From Cyclina sinensis (Eukaryota > Mollusca > Bivalvia > Venerida > Veneridae): a stretch of DNA of 64,000 bases. The stretch is from the NCBI GenBank assembly GCA_012932295.1, contig JAAONU010000003.1, positions 26,522,361 to 26,586,360 of the forward strand. Reading direction: 5' to 3'. The notes below the pieces were generated by a model. The model saw nothing but the letters and a program-made list of their open reading frames with translations, had not been told where the DNA came from and ran no database searches. Shown one piece after another: positions 45,501 to 57,500 of this stretch. Each line of letters begins with the position of its first letter. The first letter of the stretch is position 1. The position numbers and the translations under genes are program-made.

Positions 45501-48500
45501 TTTGGTTTTGTGCAGGTAAAGTTGCAGTGAATAGTTTCATGGTGTAACTATAGATAGTTAGTGAATAGTTTAATAGTTTATTTTCTCACTTTTTAATGTA
45601 CAGTCTGTCCTTACCTAAACAGTGAAGACAGAATTTTGATGATTTTTTCTGAAGAGATTAACATTGTAAAATTACTCCTTTGTTGAGAATTTCCATGGGA
45701 TTAAATAATTTATAAATTATCATCACCAAACTCACTCATGATCTTTCACAGAGATGATTATCCTATAAATGTAGAAAGACACATAATAGTACAACACAGT
45801 CCTGAATTATGCCTCAACTTGAGCTATGCCTTACCTTTAAAAGATACACGTCTTTTCTTCCATCTAAAGAAATGATATCACATATACAGAATTTTAGTTA
45901 TATATGAATAAATCTTTAACTCCTTAGATATTTTAACCAAGAATTATTTTGATCAGTTAAGTGGAAATCAGCCTGAATATTCAATGACTTCTGGATTTCC
46001 GGACATACGCTGGCACCAGACAGCAGACTATGGATATGTACCAAATCACAGACTTAGGAATGTTTTCATGGCTGTCTCCATGGATCTTCCAGATTTTACC
46101 TCACCTCATGGAACGTAAGACAGTTTACATACAAGTGATTATTTTTAGTGTCGTTTTTAATCTTTCCTTAAACAAAACTGTTACTCAGAACTAACAATGT
46201 TTATTTGGCCAGTAGTCTTCTACAATATATAAGACAGATGAGGTTGAGGTTTTTTTCAACAAAAAGGATTTTTATCAGTGTGAAAAATTAGCAAACTGTA
46301 GACCTTAGAAAAAACGTTGGCATAAAAGTGTAGTAGACTGTTTATACACAAAACATAAATTTAAGGATTGCTTGAGCTTGAGAATTCATGGCACCAAGAA
46401 AAAGGTTAAATTTATAGTTATGAAACCTCTTATGATGATATTTTCTTACAGTGTTCATACTAGAGATAAGCAAGATGTTGCAGCACGACTTGTTATGGGA
46501 AGCCTAGCCATAGCATATAAACAGAATATGTCTTACCAAGGACCGTACCCAGTCAAGGTTGCTATAACAAGAGCAGAACTGCCATACAAATATACACAGG
46601 TTGAAGTGGAGTACACAATGGCTTTAGAACAAAAATGGTTGGATGGGTTTGAGGTATAAAACTCTAATTTTACTAGAGAATTAATTAAGGATTATTACCT
46701 TCTCTTGTGAAATATAATACTAGTATGCATCTTACGAGCTTCAGCATTATAAGCTCATCGGAGCAGAACATTTTCAAAGTGAGCTTTTGTGATCCACCTG
46801 TGTCCATCATCTGTCATTTAATTTCCTTTTTTATTTTATTCCTAAACTGCTTGGTCAGAGTTGATGAAACATGGTGGAGATGTTCTGTACATGAAGCTCT
46901 ACCAGAGTTGTTTAGAGAATTCCACTCCAAGCAGAACTCTGGTTGTTATGTCATCAGGATTGAAAAAAAAGCTTCTTGTCTAAAACCACTAGGTTCAGAG
47001 CTATGAAATTGAGTGTTTAGTATTGTATAATGGACCTTTACTAAGTTTGTTCAAGATATGTCATTTTGGTCACTATGTGCCCATACATGTTTTACATAGA
47101 AATAGAAGGGATATTCTTTAAACTTCTTCTTCTATGAAACTTCAAGGCCCTTAGTTCTAAAATTTTGCACAAAGCACAGTCTAGTAGACCACTTGGCAGA
47201 TTGTTTAAACTTTGTCCGTGGGTTCATTTTGGCTCTACCCTGGGAGTCAGATAAATTACATAGACTTAGATAGACAAACGCTTTATAAATCTTCTTGTCA
47301 GAAATCATCATAAGACTGAGACTTATGATTTTTTGTGTGTAACCTTATCTAGTGGCAAGCTTGTTCAAATCATGTCCCTGGGGTAATTATTGACCTCACC
47401 ATATGGTAATTTTTGCACTTTATGGCCATCATGACCTTCTAGTTGCTCAGGGAAAGCATAAGTAAGTGTTCCACCTAGAAATATGCTTAATTCAAATACG
47501 TATGTAAAAGTTTTATTATGTGTTTAATTTATAGGTGACTTTTAGGCACAGACCTGAAATGTTATGTTTCTGTTTAGCCATATTTCTTCAGTAACTAAAT
47601 ATTTTTACTGATACTTAGAAAATGTTATCTAAAGATGTGCTTTTCCTGTAAATCTTTTAGATATGTTGTGCATTTGTTATGCCAGCAGAGTGTAAGCCTG
47701 GGAAAGCATGGTGGCTGCCTACAGCAACTTGGCAGGGATATGACAGAGGTAATACTTCTCATCAGTGTAGCATTTTAACCAAAATTTCAAGCTGCATCAA
47801 TTGATTACAACCAGTTGTATTGTATAAGAATTTCTTTGAGTATGCTTGTGAAAGTTTTTAAAAACAGGTGGACCAATTGTCTCTGAATATGAATTAAATT
47901 TCCTTGTAAACTTGTCACATGCCACTCATTTGTGTAAAAGTCTTTAATGAAATAGAAAAAAAATACTTACAAGCTTGTAATTGTATACAAAAAACCACAA
48001 CAGCAAGTAAAATGTTCACTTTTTGCAAAGCTTCTATCTTCATACATACAATATCATATCATAAGAATCCAAGGACTAAAGTTTTTATTTCACATAACAT
48101 TTTTAACAGCCACCATATTGAAGAAGCATTAAGCAGCATTACTCTGCCATATCTCAGTATTTCTTTCTTAACAAAAACAGGTTATGACCCCAAAATAAAC
48201 CTGGGTTGGCTATATCAGATGATGAATTCCTGAAAGAAAGTAGAACTAATAATAATTATTCCTTATCCTTTATCTTGTACAATAAAATGTAGTATAGAAA
48301 ATTATTTGTGAAAGTAGGCTGTAAGTTTGGTGTGCATGCACTTTGTAACGTTTAGTTAACATTTAGTTCTCATGTTATTATTGTTTTCAGGCAAGTGTTC
48401 AATTTTTTGTGTACTGTGTGATGGTTTGTATGTTCAGAATTGCTGCAGCAGTACTTGTCATGAAAACATTAATTACATCGAATGAGCAAAAAAAACCCAT

Positions 48501-51500
48501 AAATAGAACATTTTTGTGTTTGCTTCATAACTGTCAGATCCCTGCAAGGATTCAAAGTTGTTAAGTACAATATTTAGTGTATTGACCCAGTGTGCAAAAC
48601 AGATTATTTCCCAGCTGTTATGCAGTCATACATTCAGAATAGGTTTTATGGCAATTCCATGGGGAAGTCACCCACTCTCATCTCCTTGATCTTGTGAGGA
48701 AAAAAAGACAGATGAAATTTTCTAATCATTTATATGACCTTTTGGGGCATTTGTCAGGTCCTGAAAAAGCGCTTTGAAAGCTCTCATTTTTTCCAGACAA
48801 TGTAACCCAGAGTTATGCCAGTGAGTGTTCTATAGAGAATGTTGTTGGTATACGGTATGCTTGGAGACAGTCGCCATGTCCATTCAAGAAATGTGCTATA
48901 TATGGGGCGAAGAATGGATTGCCTATGCCACCCTTCACCTACCATGGCAAAGCTTTCAAGAAAAAGTTAATTGCAAAGGACAAATATGAAGTCAATTTAG
49001 GTAAGGTGAAATGTTTAAACAGTAGATTACGTCAATAATTTTAGTTTCTTTTGAGTATATTATTAATTTTTACTCTTTTGATTGTTTATTTCTTTTCAAT
49101 CAATTTTTTTCATTTATTTTGCTTTTTATTTGTTTCATTTATTCTTTATTTCTATTGTTCATTTGTCCATATTGTTAGTTTGATAATTCTTATATACATT
49201 TATTAGTTAACTGATTTATTCACCCTTTTGCTAGTTAATCAGCCGCATACAGACGCATAAGAGTTGACTTTAAGTGTTTGAACATGTTTCTTCACCATTG
49301 TTTTTTTTATTTCAGAGAGTAGCAGTTCCACAGGATATAACTGGGATGACAATATCAACTTTCCTGAAGTCACGCATTTCAAAGTACCTGATCAAATAGA
49401 ATCTATGAAAAAAATTAGCTCTGGAAAATTTTCGTTTGCCTCATACTATGGAGATAACATGGTTTTACAAGGGAGTCCCAAGAAGGCTGTTATTTGGGGT
49501 TATGCTCCTCCCATATCAGAGGGGAAAAAAGTGGAGCTATTAATAAGTCCTGGTGACATGACATACACTACCACGGTGACTGACAATCTTCTCTGGGCTA
49601 TACAGATAGGTAATTGAATTTTTTTTCCACTGGCAGATCATTCAAGTTCACGCTCGAATATTGTACGCTAGCATGTATAAAATGCACCCCTGGTCTGGCC
49701 TCAAGATCTGGGGAAAAAAAAGCTTGCATTGAAATATAATACGCACACAAGTTTCGTCTGGAAATAGAGTTACTATTTCTCCATGTTTTTTGTTTCAGCT
49801 TGAAACTTCATAGGTGAATAAATCTCATTGTGGAGAGGTGCAGTGCCAAAGAACCATAACTCTCTTTCGCATAATTTTTGACATCTTGCCCTTTGTAATT
49901 TTTCATACTTAATTCTTGTCCAGGGCATAACTTGAAATGTTGAAATGTATTAAAGATATCAACTTGAAACTTCATAGGTGAATAGATCTCACAGTGGAGA
50001 GGTTCAGTGCCCAAGAACCATAACTCTCTTTCGCATAATTTTTGAGTTATTTCCTTTTGTAATTTTTCATACTTAATTCTTGTCCGGGGCCTATAAATTC
50101 CGGATTCCTTTTGAAAAAAAGTTAAATATCTGGTTTGCTATCATCAGACGACAAGTTCAACTCACAGATTTCTAGTTAACCTTTATAATTTTTGTTAAAG
50201 CACCTAAAACATCATTTGAAATGGCAAAGAGTTCAAAAAGCCTTGTTAAAATAGAACTTATTGCTTCTTTAATGCTTAGAATTATTGAATCAAGCATCAA
50301 GGTCAACTTGTGATGAGAAGACTAACTCGTGAAGCTCCGTAAGCACTCAGGAATTGAGAGCACTGGGTTTAAAGTTAAACCAGTCCATATTTTTATGTGC
50401 TGAAAAAGGATTTATATTAGTTCAGATACTTCTTAGAATCATTTGTTAGATAACTGAAATGCTAATGAACGAAGCATGAAAGAAATCAGAATTTATGTAC
50501 TAGTATTGTTCTAGGTCCTGTGAATGCAGGAGGACCATACACAGTAGAAGCAAGGCTAGACACCAGCAGACTGGTTCTCAAAGGAGTGTTATTTGGATAT
50601 GTTTGGGTGTGTTCGGGACAGTCCAACATGCAGTTTACCATGACACAAGTATGTATCAGCAGCTGAATTTAGCTGGTATAGACCTTTGGAATGAAACGTT
50701 TGAGAAACAACTATGTAACACCAAAGCAGGATATAAAAGATTTATTGAGACTCGAAACAAGTTCTGAATGTATTAAGTACACTCAAGTCCTCAGACCTCA
50801 TCACAGAGTTTCATGCAAGAACTAATTGAGTCTATTACAGTTCATGATATATAAATGAAGGGATCAGTAGGTAATACTTTAAGAAGCAGATGTTAAATGG
50901 GGGACATAAGTGGATTAGCTACAATGAATATTCTCTGATATTACATTGGTCCTTCCACTTGGATTCCTCTGCTTTTATCGCTATTTTCTCTTTTGGTATG
51001 GTGATAATTAAGCCTAATTATCTGCAACAATGGTAGTCAGATTACACATTAAGTTTAGCAACATGTTTTGTTAACACCATTATCTTTGTTTTTGATAATT
51101 AATCCTAACTTTTTATTTAATATATAAGTGACAATTTTCACAGCTAAAAGTCAGGACCATCCCAATTAGAAACAAGGATAAAGTCAGAGGATTCCAAATG
51201 AAAGGACCAATGTGCTTTTTGGTCTACCTTGGATGTTATCTGAGTAAGGGAGATAATTTGTTATCAGGAATGTATGTAAACTTTTTTTCTGCATAGGCAT
51301 TAAAAACATAAAATACATACATGTTGTAAACATACAGTTGTGAGCTTTTTGCTTCACAGATATTTAACAGTTCAGCAGAGCTGAATGACACAGTGAATTA
51401 TCCAGATATAAGAGTGTTTGTGGTGAAAGACAAGACATCCAACACCCCGCTCAGAGACCTTCCTAGTGATGGAATCTTGTTGCCTTGGTCTAAACCAAGC

Positions 51501-54500
51501 CCAAGTATATATAATTATATATATAAGATATTGCAAGATTTTATCCTTAATTCTGCTGAATTGAGTCGTATACAGTGGAACTTCCGAAAACCAAACACCC
51601 ATGGTACCGGCCAAAAAGTTCGGATTTTGGAAGTTTCAAGAATTCAGAAGTCCTAATGATCTAGACAAGTACAGGTGCCAAACCTCAGTGGTTCTTTGTG
51701 ATAGTGAATGCAGTCAGTATTGTTTAGCGTAACAGCGTTTGTAACATGCAAAACATAATGCAAAATCAAATCAGTGGAACCATTTCAGATTCATGAATTA
51801 GCTTAATTTTGTCCTCTATGGACAGTTCAGTCCTACGACGTTTAGATGGTGTCTCCGACATTTTGACTATGCAAATGCTGAAAATTTCATAAAATGCCAT
51901 AATTTAAAGACCTTTTTATTTGCTTTATTTCGCTGTTTTCACCTACTGTCTTTGAAATTTTAAAAGTTTGAAAAAAAATAGCCAATTATATTATCCAGCA
52001 TAGTGGCCAATTAAATACGCATTTTAAGACACCCCAACTATAATTTAATTCTTAAAGTTGCTTGTAGCAAACACCTGTTATTGATACACTCATCATCGCT
52101 TTAAATATTTACCACTATCTAATTATCGATATATTCAGCTGCATTTCAATCATAAATTGACAACTTGTTATTCAAATGCATGTCAAAATAAACGAACACT
52201 GCAAATTGGTATACAATAGATACAGGCGTGAAATTTTTGCCACAGTGTTTGCGATCTTAGGTCAGTCTTTTGCACATTTTTTATTTTTACGGTTTTTGGA
52301 AGTAAAATTGCATTGATAAACTAAATTTTACAAAAAAATTATCTAGAATTCAGATTTCGGAAGTTCCGGATTTCAGAAGTATGACTTACATAGAAAACAG
52401 AAGGAGAAATTTCGGGACCGAAAAAATCGTTCAGTTTTCAGAAGTTTCCGGTTTTTAGAAGATCCAGTTTTTGGAAGTTCCACTGTACATACAGTCAAAA
52501 TGTGACTCTTTGATTCAGTGGTTTATCTAATTTGTTTTTTTTTTTTTTGTAGAATGGTATTTTTTATATCGCAGTATCACAGCTTTCTCATAGGTAAAAA
52601 TATCATGAGAACTGAAGTTTGCTTTTATAGTAGAGTGTAATTGTGTTTTATCACTTTTCATTTGATTTCATTTTGACTGTACTTCTGTTTAATGTAATTG
52701 ATTAGGAAACCAAAGATATATAACTTGTACATCTCTCAGCGAGAAAACAGAAATCAGCAGCTAAATAGTCACACACACCATCAGTACAAAGTTATCACTC
52801 CTCTAACCACTGCCTGCTAGGATTGATGAATTATTAAATGTAATCATGTGAAATTTACTTGTTGCTTACAATAAATAATGATTTTCTGCTCAGGATGACT
52901 TCTACGAAGTTGTCACACATATGTCTAAATATTTTTTTTTTTTTTTCAGAAACATTTTTGAACTTTTTCAGTGGACAGTAAAGTTTTTCTTTCAAGATTG
53001 CATTAGACATTTAATTTCTTTGGAAATTCTTGTTTGGGTCTTAAAAAAAAAAAAAGACAACTTTGCTACAGTTTTCCTATTGAATTTTGTGTAATTTTAT
53101 GCCCTCGTCAGTTTCATAGTACTAGTGTCAAATACCTTTGCATTCAATGATTTCAGAAACAATTAGTGGAGGTCCATTTTCGTATTTCTCAGCTGTTTGT
53201 TGGCTGTATGGAAAATATTTGTACCAGAAACTGAAGAAACCAATAGGTAAGGTTTCAGCTTGCTAATCTGCAGTAAGAAAATCATTTCTTAGTGGCTTAT
53301 GGCATTCTAAGTAGTATCAATATAATTATATTGGATTCTTAAACTGTAAAGACACCTCCCATGGGCCAGAGTTAATAATGAATTTCCATCCATTCTGTTT
53401 GGGGCTTGATCAACCTCTCTTGGAAAATAAGAAACCTGTACCTTTAAAAGTTCATTTGTAAAGGAACTGAAACCAGGTTCTGTCTGCATCAAAGGTCAAG
53501 TTCAGAGGGACCTGAACCTCAAAAGTGGTCTTGAAATAATTATTCAAGAATGAGTGAATTCAATAACTTTAAACTTAGTTCGGCTCTATTAGTAGATAAT
53601 ATTTTAGGGCTCACTGGGTCTAAGGCAGTCTAAAGCAGCTAAGCTCACAGGGATCTGCACTTTTATAACAGTTTTTGTTCAATTACAAAAGCATATATTA
53701 GCCCAGAGGTATCAAACTTTATAGGATGATTAATAATGGCTAGTAGATGACCTTAGTTTTGATTTTTCTGCCTCTGCATTAAAGTTCAAGGTCACAGCTG
53801 TTCTGCCTCAAAGGTCTCCAATTAATAGCTGAAGAAATACTGAAGCCAGGATTCATAAACATTTAAGAAAGGTTGTTCATTATGAGTGGACTTCTTCTAC
53901 ACATCATACGCATTTCTGATTTGTCTAAGTGGGATGTCAGTGCCATACAAGCAGCTTTTGTTAATTCCTTTAAGCAACAAACATAATTGAACATTTCTTG
54001 GATGAGATACTGGTCAGAAATGCAGGTAGTATAAATATCTAATGTAAGTGATTTGTTTTGCAATGAAAACATCATAATAAGTGTATGAAGTTCATTTGAT
54101 TCGAACCAGTTATGATACTTAGTTTTTGTTTCATACATGATATTTTTGGAACATTAAAAATTGAGGGTTTGAAGCTAATGTGTTCTGTGTACTTTTTTCA
54201 TTTGTAGCAGAAAAATCCTTTCACATTTACCACTTCAGAAATTACTTATGTTACTTTAGTATTCCATTCATCTGCTTTTATTTCAAAAAAGAGACTTTCA
54301 TTCCTAAAGAGTTAATTTGTAAAATGAACTCATAATTTTGTGACTAGGTTTGTTTGAGACCAGTTGGGGAGGTACACCTGTAGAGGCATGGTCATCCCCT
54401 GATGCCCTCAAGAAATGTGGACTTCACAACCCTATGTGAGTACCAGTTAATACAGGCCCTTCATTCCACCAGTTTATTAGTCTGCTTAACTAGTTAAATA

Positions 54501-57500
54501 TCATCTGTCTAAACTAGTTGGTGGTAAAAAATGAAAACTCACTAGTTTCTGTGATAAAGTCTTATGAGTAAATTTTTTTGTATTAGATAAATTCTTTATA
54601 ATATAACCCCCAAAAAGATTCCTCTAATCTGCCAGATGAAATTCCACTTATACCCAAATAATATCATAACTACCCCTGCCCCCCACCACCCAGATTTAAT
54701 ACTTACCAAAAGTCAATGTTTATTATGTAAAAACATTGCATTTGTTTCTGCTAACTAGATTTTGGTAGTAAGCACATTCAGACATACCATTCTTTATTTC
54801 ATTGAAAAGAGTGCTAAATGGTAAGAACAAAGTTATTGAAGGTTATTAAATGTTTTAACTTTATTATTTTTCTATTTATCTAATGTGCACATTTTTCAAG
54901 CTGGTAAACTAGTGAAATGATTTAGTAATAACAAAATTAGGAATTGAATAGATATAATAGATATATACAGGAACTCTTAAAACAACTGTAATTAAGATTT
55001 ACCTTGCCAAACCTTATTGTGTTCACTGTATAAAGGTTTATAAATGCGTTTATATCATAGACCACGTCAAGGGTGAATTATAAAGCAGGGTTATATTTTT
55101 GATATAACACTAGTGTAATAACACTTTCACATCAATGTCATTAACAATACACTTATGACTTTAGCCCGAATATGGACAAAACAAACAGTTTCTGTGCGAT
55201 TCTGTCACCAGTCACTTGTGCGATTCTGGCACCAGTCACTTACAAAACTTCTATGACATAGATGGAACATTATATTGGTGGTCATCTTATAGGGGATTTA
55301 TTACACTCTTTATTGGAAAACAAAATAAAATAAAAATTCAGGAGAGGTTAGTTTTTATCGTTTTCAAGTAACTTCTGCAATAAATCATGTGTTTCATGAC
55401 CACTTATTTAATATCCTCCCTTTATATCATATCAACCAACAGTGGAACATTGTTATAAACCTGTGAAAAATTAGGTGAATTATAGTGAAGCAATTTTCTC
55501 TTCCAGCAGAGATTTAAGGGTCACTGAGCTTGGAGGTGGCATAGAGGGTCCACAAGAGAACACTGTGTTGTGGAATGCTATGGTACATCCAGTGCTAAAT
55601 ATGACCATATATGGTGCCATATGGTATCAAGGTAAGCAGGGTTTTTTTTTTCTACAGATTTTTAGGAGTCTGATAAAGTACTGATTTTTACTATTTTCAG
55701 TCATCTATGGCTTGTCCTCTTCCCTCTACCCATCTTGTGGGGATGATTGTTAAGTTACAGTAGTGACTGTTCACTTTTGGAATAACTAAATGATTGTCAT
55801 CAGTGTGATGACTGGAAGAATACTTAATCTGCTCATGGTATGTTTCAAAGTTCTCCACTAAAAAATGAGTAAATACACTTTGAACAATGCATTAAAATGT
55901 CAAAGATATATTACAGTATGCAAAATATTAGTTCCAAAGAATATGCTATTGTTAATTGTGAGCTAAGCAATTATAAATGAAATAAACAATAGCAAATATA
56001 ATCTATATTTCTGTATACTGGTACATGTAAGTTTTAATGGTCTCACTTCATACACACTGTTGGCTCAACTTACAAGCCAAGAGACACAAGCCTGTGGTCC
56101 ATTTTGGCAAACTAAAATAACAGAGTATTGATCTTCATAGGTGAAAATAATGTCAGGAAAAATATGGATCTATACAACTGCACATTTCCTGCAATGATAG
56201 ATGACTGGAGAAAGAAATTCTCATCCTCTGGGGGAACAGACAAGTTATTTCCCTTTGGTTTTGTTCAGGTAGTATAGCTTTCTTAAATCTGTTCCAATGA
56301 CAAAGGTTATGACTACACTGAAATTCCATAAAGTCCTTTTTTTTACTTACGAAAAGTAAGATGAAAGAAAGTATAAAATAGTTGTTGAGAATGCTTTATT
56401 TTCTTGCAAGATTGTGAAACAATAGATTTTTTTTAATTCAATAGGGTTTATAATATAACATATCTTCCTAAGAAATAGTCATCTGATGACACTGAAGCAG
56501 TCACACATCAGATACTGTGAAGCAAAGTATGTATATGTTAATGGCCTTGTTTTGCCCCCTGAAGGGTGAGATTGTCCATCTGTCCATATTTGACGTCATA
56601 ATTTATTGAATCAGACCGTTGAAGATACAGACTTGAAATTTCATATATGTATAGATTCCATAAAGGAGGAGTGCAGTGTACAACAGTATATATATATTAG
56701 TTTTTGAATTTATTCCCTTGTTTGTTCTAATATTTAAAATGAATAAAGCTATGTAAATTGGAATGTTAACTCTTGCAAAACATGGTGTAGTTCTTGGAGC
56801 ATCAGTCACATCCAACAGTATACTTGGTCATAGCTAGGTACCACCCTAATGCAAGGGTTACATTTCTTACATTGAGGAGCAGTTTGACTATTGTCTCAAA
56901 AATAGAACCTTAAAATGTGTATCAAACGTATATAATATGATTGTACTATACATGTATTTCAACAGCTTGCTGGTTATCGACCTGACAATAGCATAGAGAC
57001 TGGATTTCCGGACATACGCTGGCACCAGACAGCAGACTATGGATATGTACCAAATCATAGAATGAGGAATATTTTCATGGCTGTTGCCATGGATCTTCCT
57101 GACTTTAAATCACCTTATGGAAGGTAAGTATATATTTTCTAGAGCTATAGTTGCAAGGTGTACTATACTTTTTTGTCATTGGCTTTCAATGTCTACCTTT
57201 AGAAATATAGGGGTTGTGTTCAAAAGCTATTTGAAAGAAATCTTTCATTTGAGTAGAAACTTTTATATGAATATGTGCATCAATTCTGTAAACTGCTGAG
57301 GACAGCTGAGGCTTTCTGTCAGTGATTTATTTAGAGTAAAATCTATCCGAACTTAGAATTTTTTTTGTTTTTTGGTTTCCATTTTTACTGAAGCATGATA
57401 CCCCACCCACTCATGATGTTTGATGTAGTCATGCTTATCTGCTTATCATATAAACACCCTGATTATAATGGAATGAATTGCAATAGTACAAAATTATAGT

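Larger units (their letters stand above)
36539..49000 (+). other. SIAE: SIAE domain A (exons 1-12)
   Basis: A complete SIAE unit with signal peptide. Ordered motifs: FSFASYYGNNMVLQGAPQKA, GGPYTI, GDVWICSGQSNM, YPDIRLF, SAVCWLYGKYLY, TSVGGTPVEAWSS, VLWNAMVHP, IWYQGEGN, YNCTFPAMIDDWRKKF, GFPDIRWHQTADYGYVPNH, VHTRDKQDVAARL, RYAWRQSPCPFKKCAIYG, GLPMPPF. Odd points: Val where the family has Trp in the SWGGT motif (residue 234), and Thr for Pro in HPRDK (residue 399). It ends ...KYEVNL at a phase-1 donor (G|GTAAGG). Reading through that donor would give a stop at 49036-49038, so a single-domain isoform by intron retention or alternative polyadenylation is possible. Confidence 0.9.
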
